From Lewinellaceae bacterium (GTDB lineage Bacteria; Bacteroidota; Bacteroidia; Chitinophagales; Saprospiraceae): 64,000 bases of DNA. Under the pieces are notes generated by a model. That model saw only the letters and a list, made by a program, of their open reading frames with translations. It did not search any database and had not been told where the DNA came from. The first letter of the stretch is position 1. The number at the start of each line of letters is the position of its first letter. Position numbers and translations under genes: made by a program. Where the stretch lies: contig JACJYA010000019.1 in NCBI GenBank assembly GCA_020636315.1, forward strand, positions 58,576-122,575, in the 5' to 3' direction. Below, piece by piece: positions 16,952-26,151 of this stretch.

Positions 16952-17713
16952 TCAGCGCGTAAAGGTAAACTCATATTCCGAGGAAAGCGCTTCATTAAAG
17001 GAGTATCCTTCCCAATCAAATTCTTTCAGCCCCTCCGGAGCCCCGATGCGGTTTTTTACGGCGAAGTTCGCCATAGCGCCTCTTGCCTTTTTCGCATAAA
17101 TGGCAATAACCTTGTAGGCTCCATCCCGTTCTTCCCTGAAATGTATGTGAACCAGTCGGCCTTTCAGAAGAGCCGGCTTCACGGCGGAGAAATACTCCCG
17201 CGAAGCCAGGTTAATGACGTATTTTCCGCCGGCGGCTTCCAGGTCCTGATTGATCAGGTGTGTGATCTCTTCGCCCCAGAAATCATACAGGCCTTTGCTC
17301 TTTCCTGCCCGCAGCCGGGTTCCCATTTCGAGGCGGTAAGGCTGCATCAGGTCGAGCGGGCGCAGGATTCCGTACAGCCCTGACAAAATTCTTAGATGTG
17401 ACTGAGCAAACCTGAGATCGGAAGGGCAAAATGTTTCCGCTTTCAAACCCAGGTAAACATCACCTTTAAAGGCCAGTAAAGCCTGTTTGGCGTTGTCCGG
17501 GCTGAAAGGCAATTCAAAGTCCTGGTAACGCTCCGCATTGATAACTGCGAGCTCGTCACTGATTTTCATTAATTTTTTTAATTCTTCATCTGACTTCTCC
17601 TTCAGAATATCCACCAGAAATTTACTTTTCTCCAGCATGCGGGGCTGAGAAAAGCCTTCACATTCAGTTTCCGAATAATCCAGGGTTTTGGATGGAGAAA
17701 GCAAAAAGATCAT
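16952..17713 (-). CDS. yaaA: Peroxide stress protein YaaA (UPF0246/DUF328)
   Basis: A 253-aa protein, the usual family length, matching YaaA from end to end: MIFLLSPSKTLDY at the N-terminus, the AF-GDVYLGL segment, LRILSGLYGILRPLDLMQPYRLEMG in the middle, and YAKKARGAMA-F near the C-terminus. In E. coli, YaaA is induced by OxyR and limits free intracellular iron and DNA damage during peroxide stress; the family fold binds DNA. No peroxide-regulator site could be identified upstream. Confidence 0.95.
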   Translation of the reverse strand: MIFLLSPSKTLDYSETECEGFSQPRMLEKSKFLVDILKEKSDEELKKLMKISDELAVINAERYQDFELPFSPDNAKQALLAFKGDVYLGLKAETFCPSDLRFAQSHLRILSGLYGILRPLDLMQPYRLEMGTRLRAGKSKGLYDFWGEEITHLINQDLEAAGGKYVINLASREYFSAVKPALLKGRLVHIHFREERDGAYKVIAIYAKKARGAMANFAVKNRIGAPEGLKEFDWEGYSFNEALSSEYEFTFTR

Positions 17714-17916
17714 ATCAATCCAGCTTTTCTATGTCACAAATCAAAAAAAAAGTGATGCTGATAAAATTATTCTCAAATTCAGATAAACTGTGACTTCAAT
17801 AAAGTCAGCAAAAACGCAAGCCATTTGTCACAACAACAACCTTTATATCCAGTTGGAACAATATTTCTTTGAAAGAAAGGACATGAAATAATGTCACAAA
17901 AAATAAAAAGAATAAG

Positions 17917-17947
17917 TTGTCTTTTATTAGAAAACATCCTATGTTTG
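17917..17947 (+). promoter_or_regulatory. Promoter of the candidate small RNA
   Basis: TTG (17917-17919), a 20-nt spacer and TATGTTTG (17940-17947) form a good match to the Bacteroidota vegetative promoter. No plus-strand protein gene follows before the terminator at 17997-18025. Confidence 0.55.
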
Positions 17948-17949
17948 TA

Positions 17950-18025
17950 AAGAATCTTAAAAAGTAGTTTTTGTGTTTATTTGTTTGGGTTAGAGGCCCT
18001 TGCTTCTCGTAAGCAAGGGTTTTTT
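17950..18025 (+). ncRNA. Candidate small RNA, about 70-78 nt
   Basis: A transcript starting a few bases after TATGTTTG (17940-17947) would end at a textbook intrinsic terminator at 17997-18025. It would be AU-rich at first (AAGAATCTTAAAAAGTAG...), then GGGTTAGAGG, then the terminator stem. Both flanking genes (yaaA upstream, the DUF1573 gene downstream) are on the minus strand, so nothing else explains a plus-strand promoter and terminator here. The rest of the 471-bp interval 17714-18184 is AT-rich without a credible gene. It does not match any RNA family I recognise. Confidence 0.5.
17997..18025 (+). terminator. Intrinsic terminator of the candidate small RNA
   Basis: CCCTTGCTT (17997-18005) pairs perfectly with AAGCAAGGG (18011-18019) across a 5-nt loop CTCGT, followed by six T (18020-18025). 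On the minus strand no T-run follows, so it works only for plus-strand transcription. Confidence 0.85.
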
Positions 18026-18107
18026 GTTGGCGGGCCATATCTTCCAGGGCCGGCAATGAGGACAAAAAAACGCAAAAAATGTTGCAGGCTGACCTAAAAA
18101 ATGACGA

Positions 18108-18141
18108 GGCCCCGGAAAACTGAATGCCGTTTTCCGGGGCC
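18108..18141 (-). terminator. Terminator of the DUF1573 gene
   Basis: GGCCCCGGAAAAC (18108-18120) and GTTTTCCGGGGCC (18129-18141) form a perfect 13-bp stem with an 8-nt loop. On the minus strand it follows the DUF1573 stop at 18185 by about 44 bp and is followed by TCGTCATTTTTT. Confidence 0.75.
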
Positions 18142-18184
18142 TTCGCCTTTTATGGGCACTAAGCGCAGGGTGTCCTTCCGGCGT

Positions 18185-18655
18185 TTAGTTGTTGTTGAAC
18201 ATGCTGCCTTCATTGGCCGGCAGGCCTGCCGGTTCTTCCGGCTTCTTGACGACTTCGCCCATAATGGTCAGCATTTGCTTCTCATCGCCTACATTTGTAG
18301 ATAGCGTCACCCGCTTGGTGAATTTTCCAAGACGGTTCGTGTCATACCTTACCTTGATCTCACTGGTTTCTCCCGGGGCAATAGGTTCCTTGGGATAAGT
18401 GGGCACAGTGCAACCACAGCTACCCTTAGCGTGCGTGATGATCAGAGGCTCGTTCCCCGTATTGGTGAACTTGAAAAAGCGGTAAGGGTCAGACCCCTGC
18501 TCGATGACACCGTAGTCAATCGTCTCCGTCTCGAAGGCCATTACCGGGCCGTTCTGTTCTTCAGCAGCCTGTTCTGTAACTGCGACATCATTCTGGCTAT
18601 ATCCGACGGCAGCTACGAAGAGCAGCATTGCCAAAGCTGAAAGTACTTTCTTCAT
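18185..18655 (-). CDS. DUF1573 domain periplasmic protein
   Basis: A 156-aa protein. The ATG at 18655 (MKKVLSALAM) opens a signal peptide cut near GYSQ; 19 upstream in-frame codons are rejected. The mature domain is an immunoglobulin-like ASH/MSP fold of the DUF1573 type, with DYGVIEQGSDPYRFFKFTNTGNEPLII, the conserved GSCGCTVP cysteine pair and the Y-T-R-G-F-K strand. DUF1573 proteins are very common in Bacteroidota, secreted, and of unknown function. An acidic Ala/Glu-rich linker precedes the domain. A candidate promoter box lies 34 bp upstream. Confidence 0.9.
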   Translation of the reverse strand: MKKVLSALAMLLFVAAVGYSQNDVAVTEQAAEEQNGPVMAFETETIDYGVIEQGSDPYRFFKFTNTGNEPLIITHAKGSCGCTVPTYPKEPIAPGETSEIKVRYDTNRLGKFTKRVTLSTNVGDEKQMLTIMGEVVKKPEEPAGLPANEGSMFNNN

Positions 18656-18688
18656 CACGATATTTTTTTTATTTTTGTTAAGTATCCA

Positions 18689-18696
18689 CAAAAATA
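18689..18696 (-). promoter_or_regulatory. Probable -7 box of the DUF1573 gene
   Basis: TATTTTTG on the minus strand fits TAnnTTTG and sits 34 bp before the ATG at 18655. No clean TTG lies at the right distance. The rest of the 368-bp interval 18656-19023 holds no gene, and no convincing promoter was found for the dehydrogenase. Confidence 0.4.
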
Positions 18697-19023
18697 CTGT
18701 ACTCACAGGCAAAAAAAAAGTTTTGGATTTGGGAAAAGGTTAATGAGATGTTAAAGAGACAATTGACCAAACCCTGTTCTGCTTTTTCTTTTCAAGGAAG
18801 GCGATCTTTCCATCGGGCCATTTTTTCGTCAAATATTTGAAGGGGCACTCCTGCCCCAAAAGCCTCATTATGAACATATAAGCAGGCTTATTTGTAGTCT
18901 ATTTGCCCCCTTTTCTACAAAATTTTTTGTATATTCGCCGTGGTATTTAAAAGGCTGTTGAAATTTTATTTCGCAAAAGAGCGAAAAACCTACCAGATTA
19001 ACCAGATATAACCAGAAGAGCTT

Positions 19024-21432
19024 ATGTTAGACAACCTGATCCTGAATGAGCCAGTCAATACAGATAGCGAGCTCTCCCGCACCTCCGTCCTCCGCGATTT
19101 TGAAATATGCTGTATCAGCCGCGAGGCCAGTATCCTAGCCCGGAAGGAGGTATTGACCGGGAAAGCCAAATTCGGCATCATTGGCGACGGCAAGGAAGTC
19201 CCACAGGTTGCCATGGCCAGGGCCTTCAAAAAAGGCGACTGGCGCAGCGGCTACTATCGCGACCAAACCTTCCTGTTTGCCCTGGGCTTGTCTTCTGTCG
19301 AAGACTTTTTTGCACAACTCTACGCCGATGCCGACAATGACCCCTTCTCCGGAGGGCGCCAGATGAACAGCCATTTCGCTACTCCGTCCATTGATGAAAA
19401 CGGAGAATGGGCAATCCTTACTTCGTCTTACAATATCAGTGCAGACATATCCAGCACCGCCGGACAAATGGCGCGGGCTCTCGGGCTGGCCCTGGCCTCC
19501 AAAAAATACCGGGAATGCAAAGAACTCTCCGGCCGCATTCAGTTTTCCAGCAAAGGCAATGAAGTCTGTTTCTGTACCATTGGCGATGCTTCCACGTCGG
19601 AAGGTATCTTCTGGGAAACGGCCAATGCAGCTGCCGTTATGCAGGTGCCTCTGGCCATCTCCGTGTGGGACGACGGTTACGGCATCTCCGTGCCCATAGA
19701 ATACCAGACGGCGAAGAGCAGCATATCAGAGGCGATGGCTGGCATGCAACCCGAAGAAGAGGGCCAGAGAGGAATGGATATTTACAAGGCCAAAGCCTGG
19801 GACTACCCCCGCCTGGTGAAACTCTACGCCGAGGCGATTGAAAAAGTGCGCAGCAGCCACACGCCCGCCCTGCTCCACATTCAGGAGGTAACCCAGCCTC
19901 AGGGCCATTCCACGTCCGGCTCTCACGAACGCTACAAGACTAAAGAACGCCTCGAATGGGAAAAGGAAAAAGATTGTATCCTCCACATGGGCCGGTGGAT
20001 GATAAAGGAAGGCATCGCGACAAAGGAAGAGGTGGAAGCGATAAAGAAAAAAGCAAAATCCTATGTCCGGCAATGCCGCGACCGGGCCTGGAAAGCTTTC
20101 AACCAGCCCACCAGGGAAAAGCTGCGGTCATTACAGGACATCTATTCCCGCATTCTATCCGACGGCGGGGAGGCCGACGCCATCCGCAAAGAGCTGAACA
20201 CCCTGATGACTCCACTCATCAGCGAGCTGGCGCAGAACGCCCGGAGGATGTATTTCCATCTTATGGGGTCCGGGCAGCCGGCAGAAAAGGAACTGGCCGA
20301 ATGGATTGAAAACGTATATCAAACAGCCAACCAACGTTATCATACCCACCTTTACAGCAATTCCCCGCGCTCGGCGCTCAAGGTGGCGGCAGTACCTGCC
20401 CGCTACCCCCAAAACCCCCAACTGAAAAACGGTTATGAGATCCTCAATGCCTTCTTTGACAAAGCTCTGGAACGGCACCCCGAACTTTTTGCCTTCGGGG
20501 AAGATGTCGGTAAGATCGGAGACGTCAACCAGGGGTTTGCCGGTATGCAGAAAAAATACGGCGAAAGCCGGGTGTTCGATACTGGAATCCGCGAGGCAAC
20601 CATCATGGGGCAGGCCATAGGCATGGCTATGCGCGGCCTGCGGCCGATTGCCGAGATCCAGTATCTCGACTATCTGATCTACGGCCTTCAGCCGCTGATG
20701 GATGACCTGGCCACGGTGCGCTACCGCAGCAACGGCCAACAGATGGCGCCGGCCATCATACGCACCCGTGGCCACCGGCTGGAAGGCATCTGGCACGCCG
20801 GCTCTCCGCTGGGCATGGTCATCAACTCTCTGCGCGGCATTTACGTTTGTGTTCCCCGGAATATGACTCAGGCGGCGGGGATGTACAACACCCTCCTTCA
20901 ATCTGACGACCCGGGAATTATCATTGAATGCCTCAACGGCTATCGCCTGAAGGAACCAATGCCGGAAAACATCGGCCAATACACGGTTCCCCTGGGTGTC
21001 CCTGAGGTGCTACAGGCCGGCACCGACCTTACCCTCGTCACTTACGGCTCCTGCGTACGCGTGGCGCAGGCCGGTATCGAACTCCTGGAAAAGCGGGGCA
21101 TATCCGTCGAATTGATCGACGTTCAGACCCTGCTTCCCTTCGACCTGGAACACCGCATCCTGGAGTCCCTGAAAAAGACGAACCGGGTACTGTTCATGGA
21201 TGAAGACGTTCCCGGCGGCGCTTCCGCGTTCATGATGAACCAGGTATTGGAAAAACAGGGCGGATATCGCTATCTGGATTCCGCACCGGCCACCCTCACC
21301 GCCTACGAACACCGCCCCCCTTACGGTTCGGATGGGGATTACTTCAGCAAACCCAGCCCGGAAGATGTGTTCGAAGCGGTGTACAGGATCATGCAGGAGG
21401 CCAACCCCGGAAAATTTCCAGGGAAATTGTAG
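19024..21432 (+). CDS. 2-oxoacid dehydrogenase E1, fused alpha and beta subunits
   Basis: An 802-aa thiamine-diphosphate enzyme. Residues about 20-380 are an E1-alpha domain and about 460-795 an E1-beta domain (FAFGEDVGKIGDVNQGFAGMQ, GLRPIAEIQYLDYLIYGLQPL, DEDVPGGASAFM), joined by a helical linker. Such fused proteins occur in Bacteroidota and decarboxylate a branched-chain or related 2-oxoacid, passing the acyl group to a lipoyl E2. The cofactor motif starts normally (IGDAST, Gly187-Asp188), but the usual terminal Asn-Asn is Asp-Asp (WDDGYGIS, Asp216-Asp217). No E2, E3 or lipoylation gene is next to it. The substrate (branched-chain oxoacid, pyruvate or 2-oxobutyrate) is not decidable from sequence. 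The ATG at 19024 is the only start before the conserved region. Confidence 0.9.
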   Translation: MLDNLILNEPVNTDSELSRTSVLRDFEICCISREASILARKEVLTGKAKFGIIGDGKEVPQVAMARAFKKGDWRSGYYRDQTFLFALGLSSVEDFFAQLYADADNDPFSGGRQMNSHFATPSIDENGEWAILTSSYNISADISSTAGQMARALGLALASKKYRECKELSGRIQFSSKGNEVCFCTIGDASTSEGIFWETANAAAVMQVPLAISVWDDGYGISVPIEYQTAKSSISEAMAGMQPEEEGQRGMDIYKAKAWDYPRLVKLYAEAIEKVRSSHTPALLHIQEVTQPQGHSTSGSHERYKTKERLEWEKEKDCILHMGRWMIKEGIATKEEVEAIKKKAKSYVRQCRDRAWKAFNQPTREKLRSLQDIYSRILSDGGEADAIRKELNTLMTPLISELAQNARRMYFHLMGSGQPAEKELAEWIENVYQTANQRYHTHLYSNSPRSALKVAAVPARYPQNPQLKNGYEILNAFFDKALERHPELFAFGEDVGKIGDVNQGFAGMQKKYGESRVFDTGIREATIMGQAIGMAMRGLRPIAEIQYLDYLIYGLQPLMDDLATVRYRSNGQQMAPAIIRTRGHRLEGIWHAGSPLGMVINSLRGIYVCVPRNMTQAAGMYNTLLQSDDPGIIIECLNGYRLKEPMPENIGQYTVPLGVPEVLQAGTDLTLVTYGSCVRVAQAGIELLEKRGISVELIDVQTLLPFDLEHRILESLKKTNRVLFMDEDVPGGASAFMMNQVLEKQGGYRYLDSAPATLTAYEHRPPYGSDGDYFSKPSPEDVFEAVYRIMQEANPGKFPGKL

Positions 21433-21475
21433 GCACAGCCTGACTGCAGGCCCACTTTCCATTGATATTTAAAAA

Positions 21476-21505
21476 TTTGAAAGTTCAGAAAATTGCTATC
21501 TTAGC
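21476..21505 (+). promoter_or_regulatory. Possible promoter of the SusCD pair
   Basis: TTTG (21476-21479), an 18-nt spacer and TATCTTAG (21498-21505), one base off the TAnnTTTG consensus. It would give a leader of about 185 nt, containing the hairpin at 21602-21623. Confidence 0.33.
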
Positions 21506-21601
21506 ATTTGGCAAGAAATGCTCATTTATAGCAATAACCTCCACAAAAAAGCTCCATTAGCGATTCTTCTTTGAAAGGAAGAACAGTTTTCCTTCAGAAG
21601 C

Positions 21602-21623
21602 CGCGCAATGCCCCTGTTGCGCG
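21602..21623 (+). other. Stem-loop in the susC leader
   Basis: CGCGCAA (21602-21608) and TTGCGCG (21617-21623) pair perfectly around an 8-nt loop, followed by TTTATCCC. It lies 74 bp before the SusC ATG. It could be a weak terminator of the dehydrogenase gene or a leader structure. Confidence 0.4.
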
Positions 21624-21696
21624 TTTATCCCATTGATGACATAACCACAGATAATCAGAAGGCAATCGCCAATTATTAACCAAAACTCACTAGAGC

Positions 21697-24654
21697 ATGA
21701 AGTATTTCACCAAAACCTGCCTGCTGTTAGCGGTGCTATTCACATCGGCTACAGCTTTGGCACAGTACAACGTAACGGGTACCGTAAAAAGCGAAAGTGG
21801 CGAACCCCTGATCGGGGTTTCCATAATAGTGAAAGGGAGTACCACCGGTACGGTTACCGACTTCAACGGTAACTTCAGCATTAATGTAAGGCAGGATCCG
21901 GCCATTCTGGAATTCTCCTACACGGGCTTCAAATCCCAGGAAATAGAGGTTTCCTCCTCCAATAGCACTGTGAACACCACACTGGAAGAGGACATCGCCA
22001 ACCTGGAAGAAGTTGTGGTAACCGGCCTGGCCACTTCTGTGAAAAGAAAGAACCTGGCCAATGCCGTGGAACAGATCAATTCACGGGAACTCACCGGTAT
22101 TACGCCTCAGCAAACCATGGATGGCGCCCTTTACGGAAAATTTAAAGGGGCCAATATTTCCGCCAACTCGGGCGCGCCGGGCGGCGGTATTTCCATCAAG
22201 TTGCGAGGCATCACATCTCTGACTGCGAACTCCCAGCCTCTGTTCATCATTGACGGGGTATATGTGGACAACTCCGCCGTAAAAGCGGGCTTCGATGTGG
22301 TTTCGAAGTCACAGGCCGGCGGAAGCCAGAGTGTCCAGGATGACCCCTCGAACCGGATCGCCGATATCCCGCTGGATGATATCGAGACCATCGAAGTGCT
22401 GAAAGGCGCCTCTGCCGCCGCCATCTATGGGTCTCGCGCCGGCGCAGGTGTGGTAATCATTACCACCAAACGGGGGCAGGCCGGGAAAACCCGGGTGAAC
22501 CTCACTCAGTCGGTAGGCATTAACACGCTGCTCAACCCACTGGGCCAGCGCAGTTTTGACGCTCAGAAAGTCGAAGATTCCTTCGGCGCCGATGAGGTTC
22601 CCGTTTTCCAGGCCGCCCAGAGCAAAGGCGAGATATTCGACTACGAAAAAGAACTGTATGGAAATACGGGCGTTATTTCCAATACCAATGTCAGCCTCAG
22701 TGGCGGCGATGAGAAAACGCAGTTCTATGGTGGATTCAGCTACCGCGACGAAGAAGGCATCGTAAGGGGCACCGGCTACCGCAAAGCCAGCGCCCGGCTA
22801 AACCTCGACCACGAACTCTTTAACTTTTTTGACGTAAAGCTCAGCAGCGTTTACATCAACTCTTCTGCCGACCGCGGATATTTCAACAACGACAACTCCG
22901 GCACTACCCTGGGTATTTCCTATGTATCTACTCCACCATGGGCCAACCTCTTCCCCGATGCAGACGGGAACTACCCCAACAACCCTTATGCCGGAGGCAA
23001 CTTCCTGCAAACGGCAGACCAGGTAACCAATAATGAATCCGTGGACCGCTTCATCGTAGGCGGTATTGGTGAAGCCCGGCTGCTGACCACCGACAACAAC
23101 GCCCTGCGCCTCATCCTTCGGGGAGGGACAGACTATTACACTTTCGGTACGAAAGCGATCTTCCCCCGCACCCTGCAATTCCAAAAGGGAGGCAACGGCA
23201 CCGACGGAGCAGCGATCGTGGGCAACACCCTCAACACCAACTCCAACTTTGCCGCCTTCCTCGTCCACTCCTACTTTACGGATTCCGGGATCAGCTTTAC
23301 TTCCCAGGCAGGCGTAACTGCGGAGAACTTCAACCAGAACACCGTGCGCTCCACGGCAACTTTCCTGGTCGGTTCCCAGACGAACCTCGACCAGGCAAGC
23401 TCCATAGTAGCCGAGCAAAACCGCATCATCCAGAAGGACCGCGGCTTTTTTGTACAGGAAGAAGTCAATTTCCAGGATAAACTGATTGCCACTCTGGGGC
23501 TGCGGGGTGACAAATCCTCCAATAACGGCGACCCGAATAAGCTCTATTACTACCCAAAGGCCTCTCTGGCGCTCAACCTTCATGAGTTCTCCTTCTGGAA
23601 CTCTCCTACTTTCAACCAGTTCAAGCTGCGCGCCGCTTTCGGCCAATCGGGTAACTTCCCGGTATTCGGCGCCATCTACAACTCCCTCGACGCTACTATT
23701 GTCGATGGCAGCACCGGTTCTCTGATCGCCACCCGCCGGGGTAATAAAACGCTGGGGCCGGAACGCCAGACAGAGGTTGAAGTGGGATTCGACCTCGGCC
23801 TGCTGAACAGCAAACTCACGCTGGACGCCACCTACTACATCAAGAATATCGACGACCTGGTGCTGGATGTCAACGTGCCCACTTCTTCGGGTTTCACCCG
23901 GCAGTGGAGCAACGTAGGCTCTCTGGGTAACAAAGGAGTTGAAATTGGATTGACCGCAACCCCCTACAACAGCCGCAACTTCAGCTGGCTGAGCCGCACT
24001 TCTTTCTGGCTGAACCGCGCAGAGGTGACCCAATTGCTCGTTCCTGCCTATAACATTGGCGCTTTTGGCGCTACCCTGGGCACCTACCGCATTGAAGAAG
24101 GCAAAAGCCCGACCCAACTTGTGGGCATCACCGATAACCCCAATGCCGAAGGCGGCCTGGAGGTTTTTGGCGACGCCACCCCCGATTTCCAGATCTCTTT
24201 CCTGAATGCTTTCAGTATCAGAAGGCTGGAATTTTCCTTCCTCATCCACTGGAAAGCCGGAGGAGAGAACATCAACCTGACCACCTTGCTGTCTGACCTG
24301 AGCGGAACCAGCCCGGATTATGACGAAGTAACGCTGGACCCCAACGGGCAGGTCTCCAATGGAGATTACCGACAGCAGCAGCTTGGCGTCACCGCCGCCC
24401 CCTGGATCGAAGATGCCTCTTACATGCGCGTAAGGGAGATCGGCATTTCCTACTCCATCCCGAGAAGTTCGCTGGGAGACATCGCCGGACTGAAGATCGG
24501 CTTGTCCGGCCGTAACCTGATCAATGTCTTTAACTACAACAGTTACGACCCCGAAGTATCCAACTTCGGTTCCAATGCCATTTCATCGGCAGTGGAAGTT
24601 ACGCCGTTCCCGTCGGCAAAAACGGTTTATTTCAACCTCAGCGCCACTTTCTGA
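21697..24654 (+). CDS. SusC/RagA family TonB-dependent outer-membrane transporter
   Basis: A 985-aa outer-membrane receptor. A signal peptide (1-23, ending ALAQ) is followed by a carboxypeptidase-regulatory-like domain (about 25-100: VTGTVKSESGEPLIGVSIIVKGS). Next come a TonB-box region (LEEVVVTGLA) and a plug (about 115-260, with LRGITSLTANSQPLFIIDGVYVDN and IEVLKGASAAAIYGSRAGAGVVIITTK). A beta-barrel fills the rest, ending in the outer-membrane signature NLSATF. By family it imports oligosaccharides, peptides or other large ligands with its SusD partner, powered by TonB. The partner gene follows after 75 bp. No glycoside hydrolase, peptidase or regulator gene is next to the pair, so the ligand cannot be guessed. 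Confidence 0.95.
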   Translation: MKYFTKTCLLLAVLFTSATALAQYNVTGTVKSESGEPLIGVSIIVKGSTTGTVTDFNGNFSINVRQDPAILEFSYTGFKSQEIEVSSSNSTVNTTLEEDIANLEEVVVTGLATSVKRKNLANAVEQINSRELTGITPQQTMDGALYGKFKGANISANSGAPGGGISIKLRGITSLTANSQPLFIIDGVYVDNSAVKAGFDVVSKSQAGGSQSVQDDPSNRIADIPLDDIETIEVLKGASAAAIYGSRAGAGVVIITTKRGQAGKTRVNLTQSVGINTLLNPLGQRSFDAQKVEDSFGADEVPVFQAAQSKGEIFDYEKELYGNTGVISNTNVSLSGGDEKTQFYGGFSYRDEEGIVRGTGYRKASARLNLDHELFNFFDVKLSSVYINSSADRGYFNNDNSGTTLGISYVSTPPWANLFPDADGNYPNNPYAGGNFLQTADQVTNNESVDRFIVGGIGEARLLTTDNNALRLILRGGTDYYTFGTKAIFPRTLQFQKGGNGTDGAAIVGNTLNTNSNFAAFLVHSYFTDSGISFTSQAGVTAENFNQNTVRSTATFLVGSQTNLDQASSIVAEQNRIIQKDRGFFVQEEVNFQDKLIATLGLRGDKSSNNGDPNKLYYYPKASLALNLHEFSFWNSPTFNQFKLRAAFGQSGNFPVFGAIYNSLDATIVDGSTGSLIATRRGNKTLGPERQTEVEVGFDLGLLNSKLTLDATYYIKNIDDLVLDVNVPTSSGFTRQWSNVGSLGNKGVEIGLTATPYNSRNFSWLSRTSFWLNRAEVTQLLVPAYNIGAFGATLGTYRIEEGKSPTQLVGITDNPNAEGGLEVFGDATPDFQISFLNAFSIRRLEFSFLIHWKAGGENINLTTLLSDLSGTSPDYDEVTLDPNGQVSNGDYRQQQLGVTAAPWIEDASYMRVREIGISYSIPRSSLGDIAGLKIGLSGRNLINVFNYNSYDPEVSNFGSNAISSAVEVTPFPSAKTVYFNLSATF

Positions 24655-24729
24655 GCCGGCCCTGATTAGAATGACAACCATTTTTTGGGAACAATGGAAT
24701 GTTCCCGCAACGCAACAAAAACTAAAATC

Positions 24730-26052
24730 ATGCAATTTCAAATAAAGAAAACCATCCTTTTCAGCCTGGCGATCCTCAGCCTGAGCCTGTTTTCCTGCGA
24801 GCTCAGCGAGATCCCGGATCCCAACAACCCATCTCTCGAAGTGATCTCCGCAGACGCCACCGTCGGCGAGATCCAGAACCTGGTGGACGGCATTGAATCC
24901 TGGATGCGTGACCGCCACGCTACCTACTTCGACGGCGTAGGAATGATCGGCAGGGAATACTACCGCTTTTCCAACTCCGACCCGAGGTTTACCTCCGACC
25001 TGCTGGGTAAGGGCAGCGCCGTGCTCGATAACAATACCTTCTATACCACCAACCCTTTCGCTTCCCGTTACCGGGTGGTGAAAAATGCCAATATCCTGAT
25101 CACCGCTATTGAGAATACCTCGGCGCCCATTACGCCCGAGCAGGTGAGCTCAACGCTGGGATATGCCAAGACCATTAAGGCGCACGAACTGCTGATGGTG
25201 CTCAACCAGCAGTACAACAACGGCATTCGCGTCGATGTGGCCGACCCTGATAACCTGGGCGCCTTCCTGAGCTACTCAGAATCCCTCAATGCCATTAAGG
25301 CACTGCTGGATGAAGGCCATTCCGACCTCAGCAAAGGAGGCAGCGATTTTCTCTTTGAACTCACTTCCGGATACGCCGACCCCAGTGTCGCCGGCTTTAT
25401 GGAATTCAACCGCGCCCTGGCTGCCCGCGTTGATGCCTACCGGGAAGACTGGGATGGCGTGCTGGCCAACCTGGCGGAGTCCTTCTTTGACATGAATGGG
25501 GACTTCAACACCGGCGTTTACAATGTATTCTCCACTGCCGGCGGCGACCAGCTCAACGGCATGTGGTACCCCCCCAACGCCACCGGCGAACTGCGCGTAG
25601 CTCATCCTTCTTATCTGGCCGACATTCGCCCGGGTGATACCCGCACCAGCAAAGTAAGGCAAAGGGATGAAACAGCCACACTGGATGACCTCAGCAGTGA
25701 TTATGATGTGAATGTCTATGCCAGCAACACTTCTTCGATCGCCCGGATCCGCAACGAAGAACTGATACTGCTCTATGCGGAAGCCCGCATTCAGAAAGAT
25801 GAACTGAATGAGGCCGTTACGGCGCTCAACGTCATCCGCAACGCCTATATGTTAGGCGATTACACCGGTGCTATGAGCAAGGGCGCCCTCCTGGACGAGC
25901 TGCTGTACCAGCGCCGCTATTCTCTCTACGGTGAAGGCCACCGCTGGATAGACATGCGCCGCTACGGCCGCCTGAATGAGCTGCCCATTGACCGTTCCGG
26001 AGACGACGTATGGGAACAGTTTCCCCGGCCGATGACTGAAGACCAGGGATAA
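24730..26052 (+). CDS. SusD/RagB family nutrient-binding lipoprotein
   Basis: A 440-aa surface lipoprotein. The ATG at 24730 (MQFQIKKTILF) gives a lipoprotein signal with the lipobox LFSC; an in-frame start at 24685 would spoil it. The protein is largely helical TPR-like as in SusD, with late motifs NEELILLYAEARI, ALNVIRNAYML, LLDELLYQRRYSLYGEGHRWIDMRRYGRLNELP and a short FPRPMTEDQG end. It is slightly shorter than average for the family. It caps the extracellular face of the SusC transporter encoded 75 bp upstream, and the pair is one operon closed by the terminator at 26152. Confidence 0.94.
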   Translation: MQFQIKKTILFSLAILSLSLFSCELSEIPDPNNPSLEVISADATVGEIQNLVDGIESWMRDRHATYFDGVGMIGREYYRFSNSDPRFTSDLLGKGSAVLDNNTFYTTNPFASRYRVVKNANILITAIENTSAPITPEQVSSTLGYAKTIKAHELLMVLNQQYNNGIRVDVADPDNLGAFLSYSESLNAIKALLDEGHSDLSKGGSDFLFELTSGYADPSVAGFMEFNRALAARVDAYREDWDGVLANLAESFFDMNGDFNTGVYNVFSTAGGDQLNGMWYPPNATGELRVAHPSYLADIRPGDTRTSKVRQRDETATLDDLSSDYDVNVYASNTSSIARIRNEELILLYAEARIQKDELNEAVTALNVIRNAYMLGDYTGAMSKGALLDELLYQRRYSLYGEGHRWIDMRRYGRLNELPIDRSGDDVWEQFPRPMTEDQG

Positions 26053-26151
26053 TACCACCGGAAGAATGTTTCCGGCCGTCCATCCCATAACCATTAAAGG
26101 CAGGGATAGCCCGGTTTTAGAAATATTTTTCAGGTGTCCCTTTATAAATGG

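Noticed and set aside
17805..18065. 86-codon minus-strand frame between yaaA and the DUF1573 gene
   Set aside because: Low-complexity Phe/Lys/Leu composition from AT-rich DNA, running through the small-RNA terminator; no signal of coding.
22798..24249. Long minus-strand open frame (483 codons) opposite the SusC gene
   Set aside because: It is the antisense shadow of a well-conserved SusC reading frame. Its protein has Gly/Val-rich composition with no domain.
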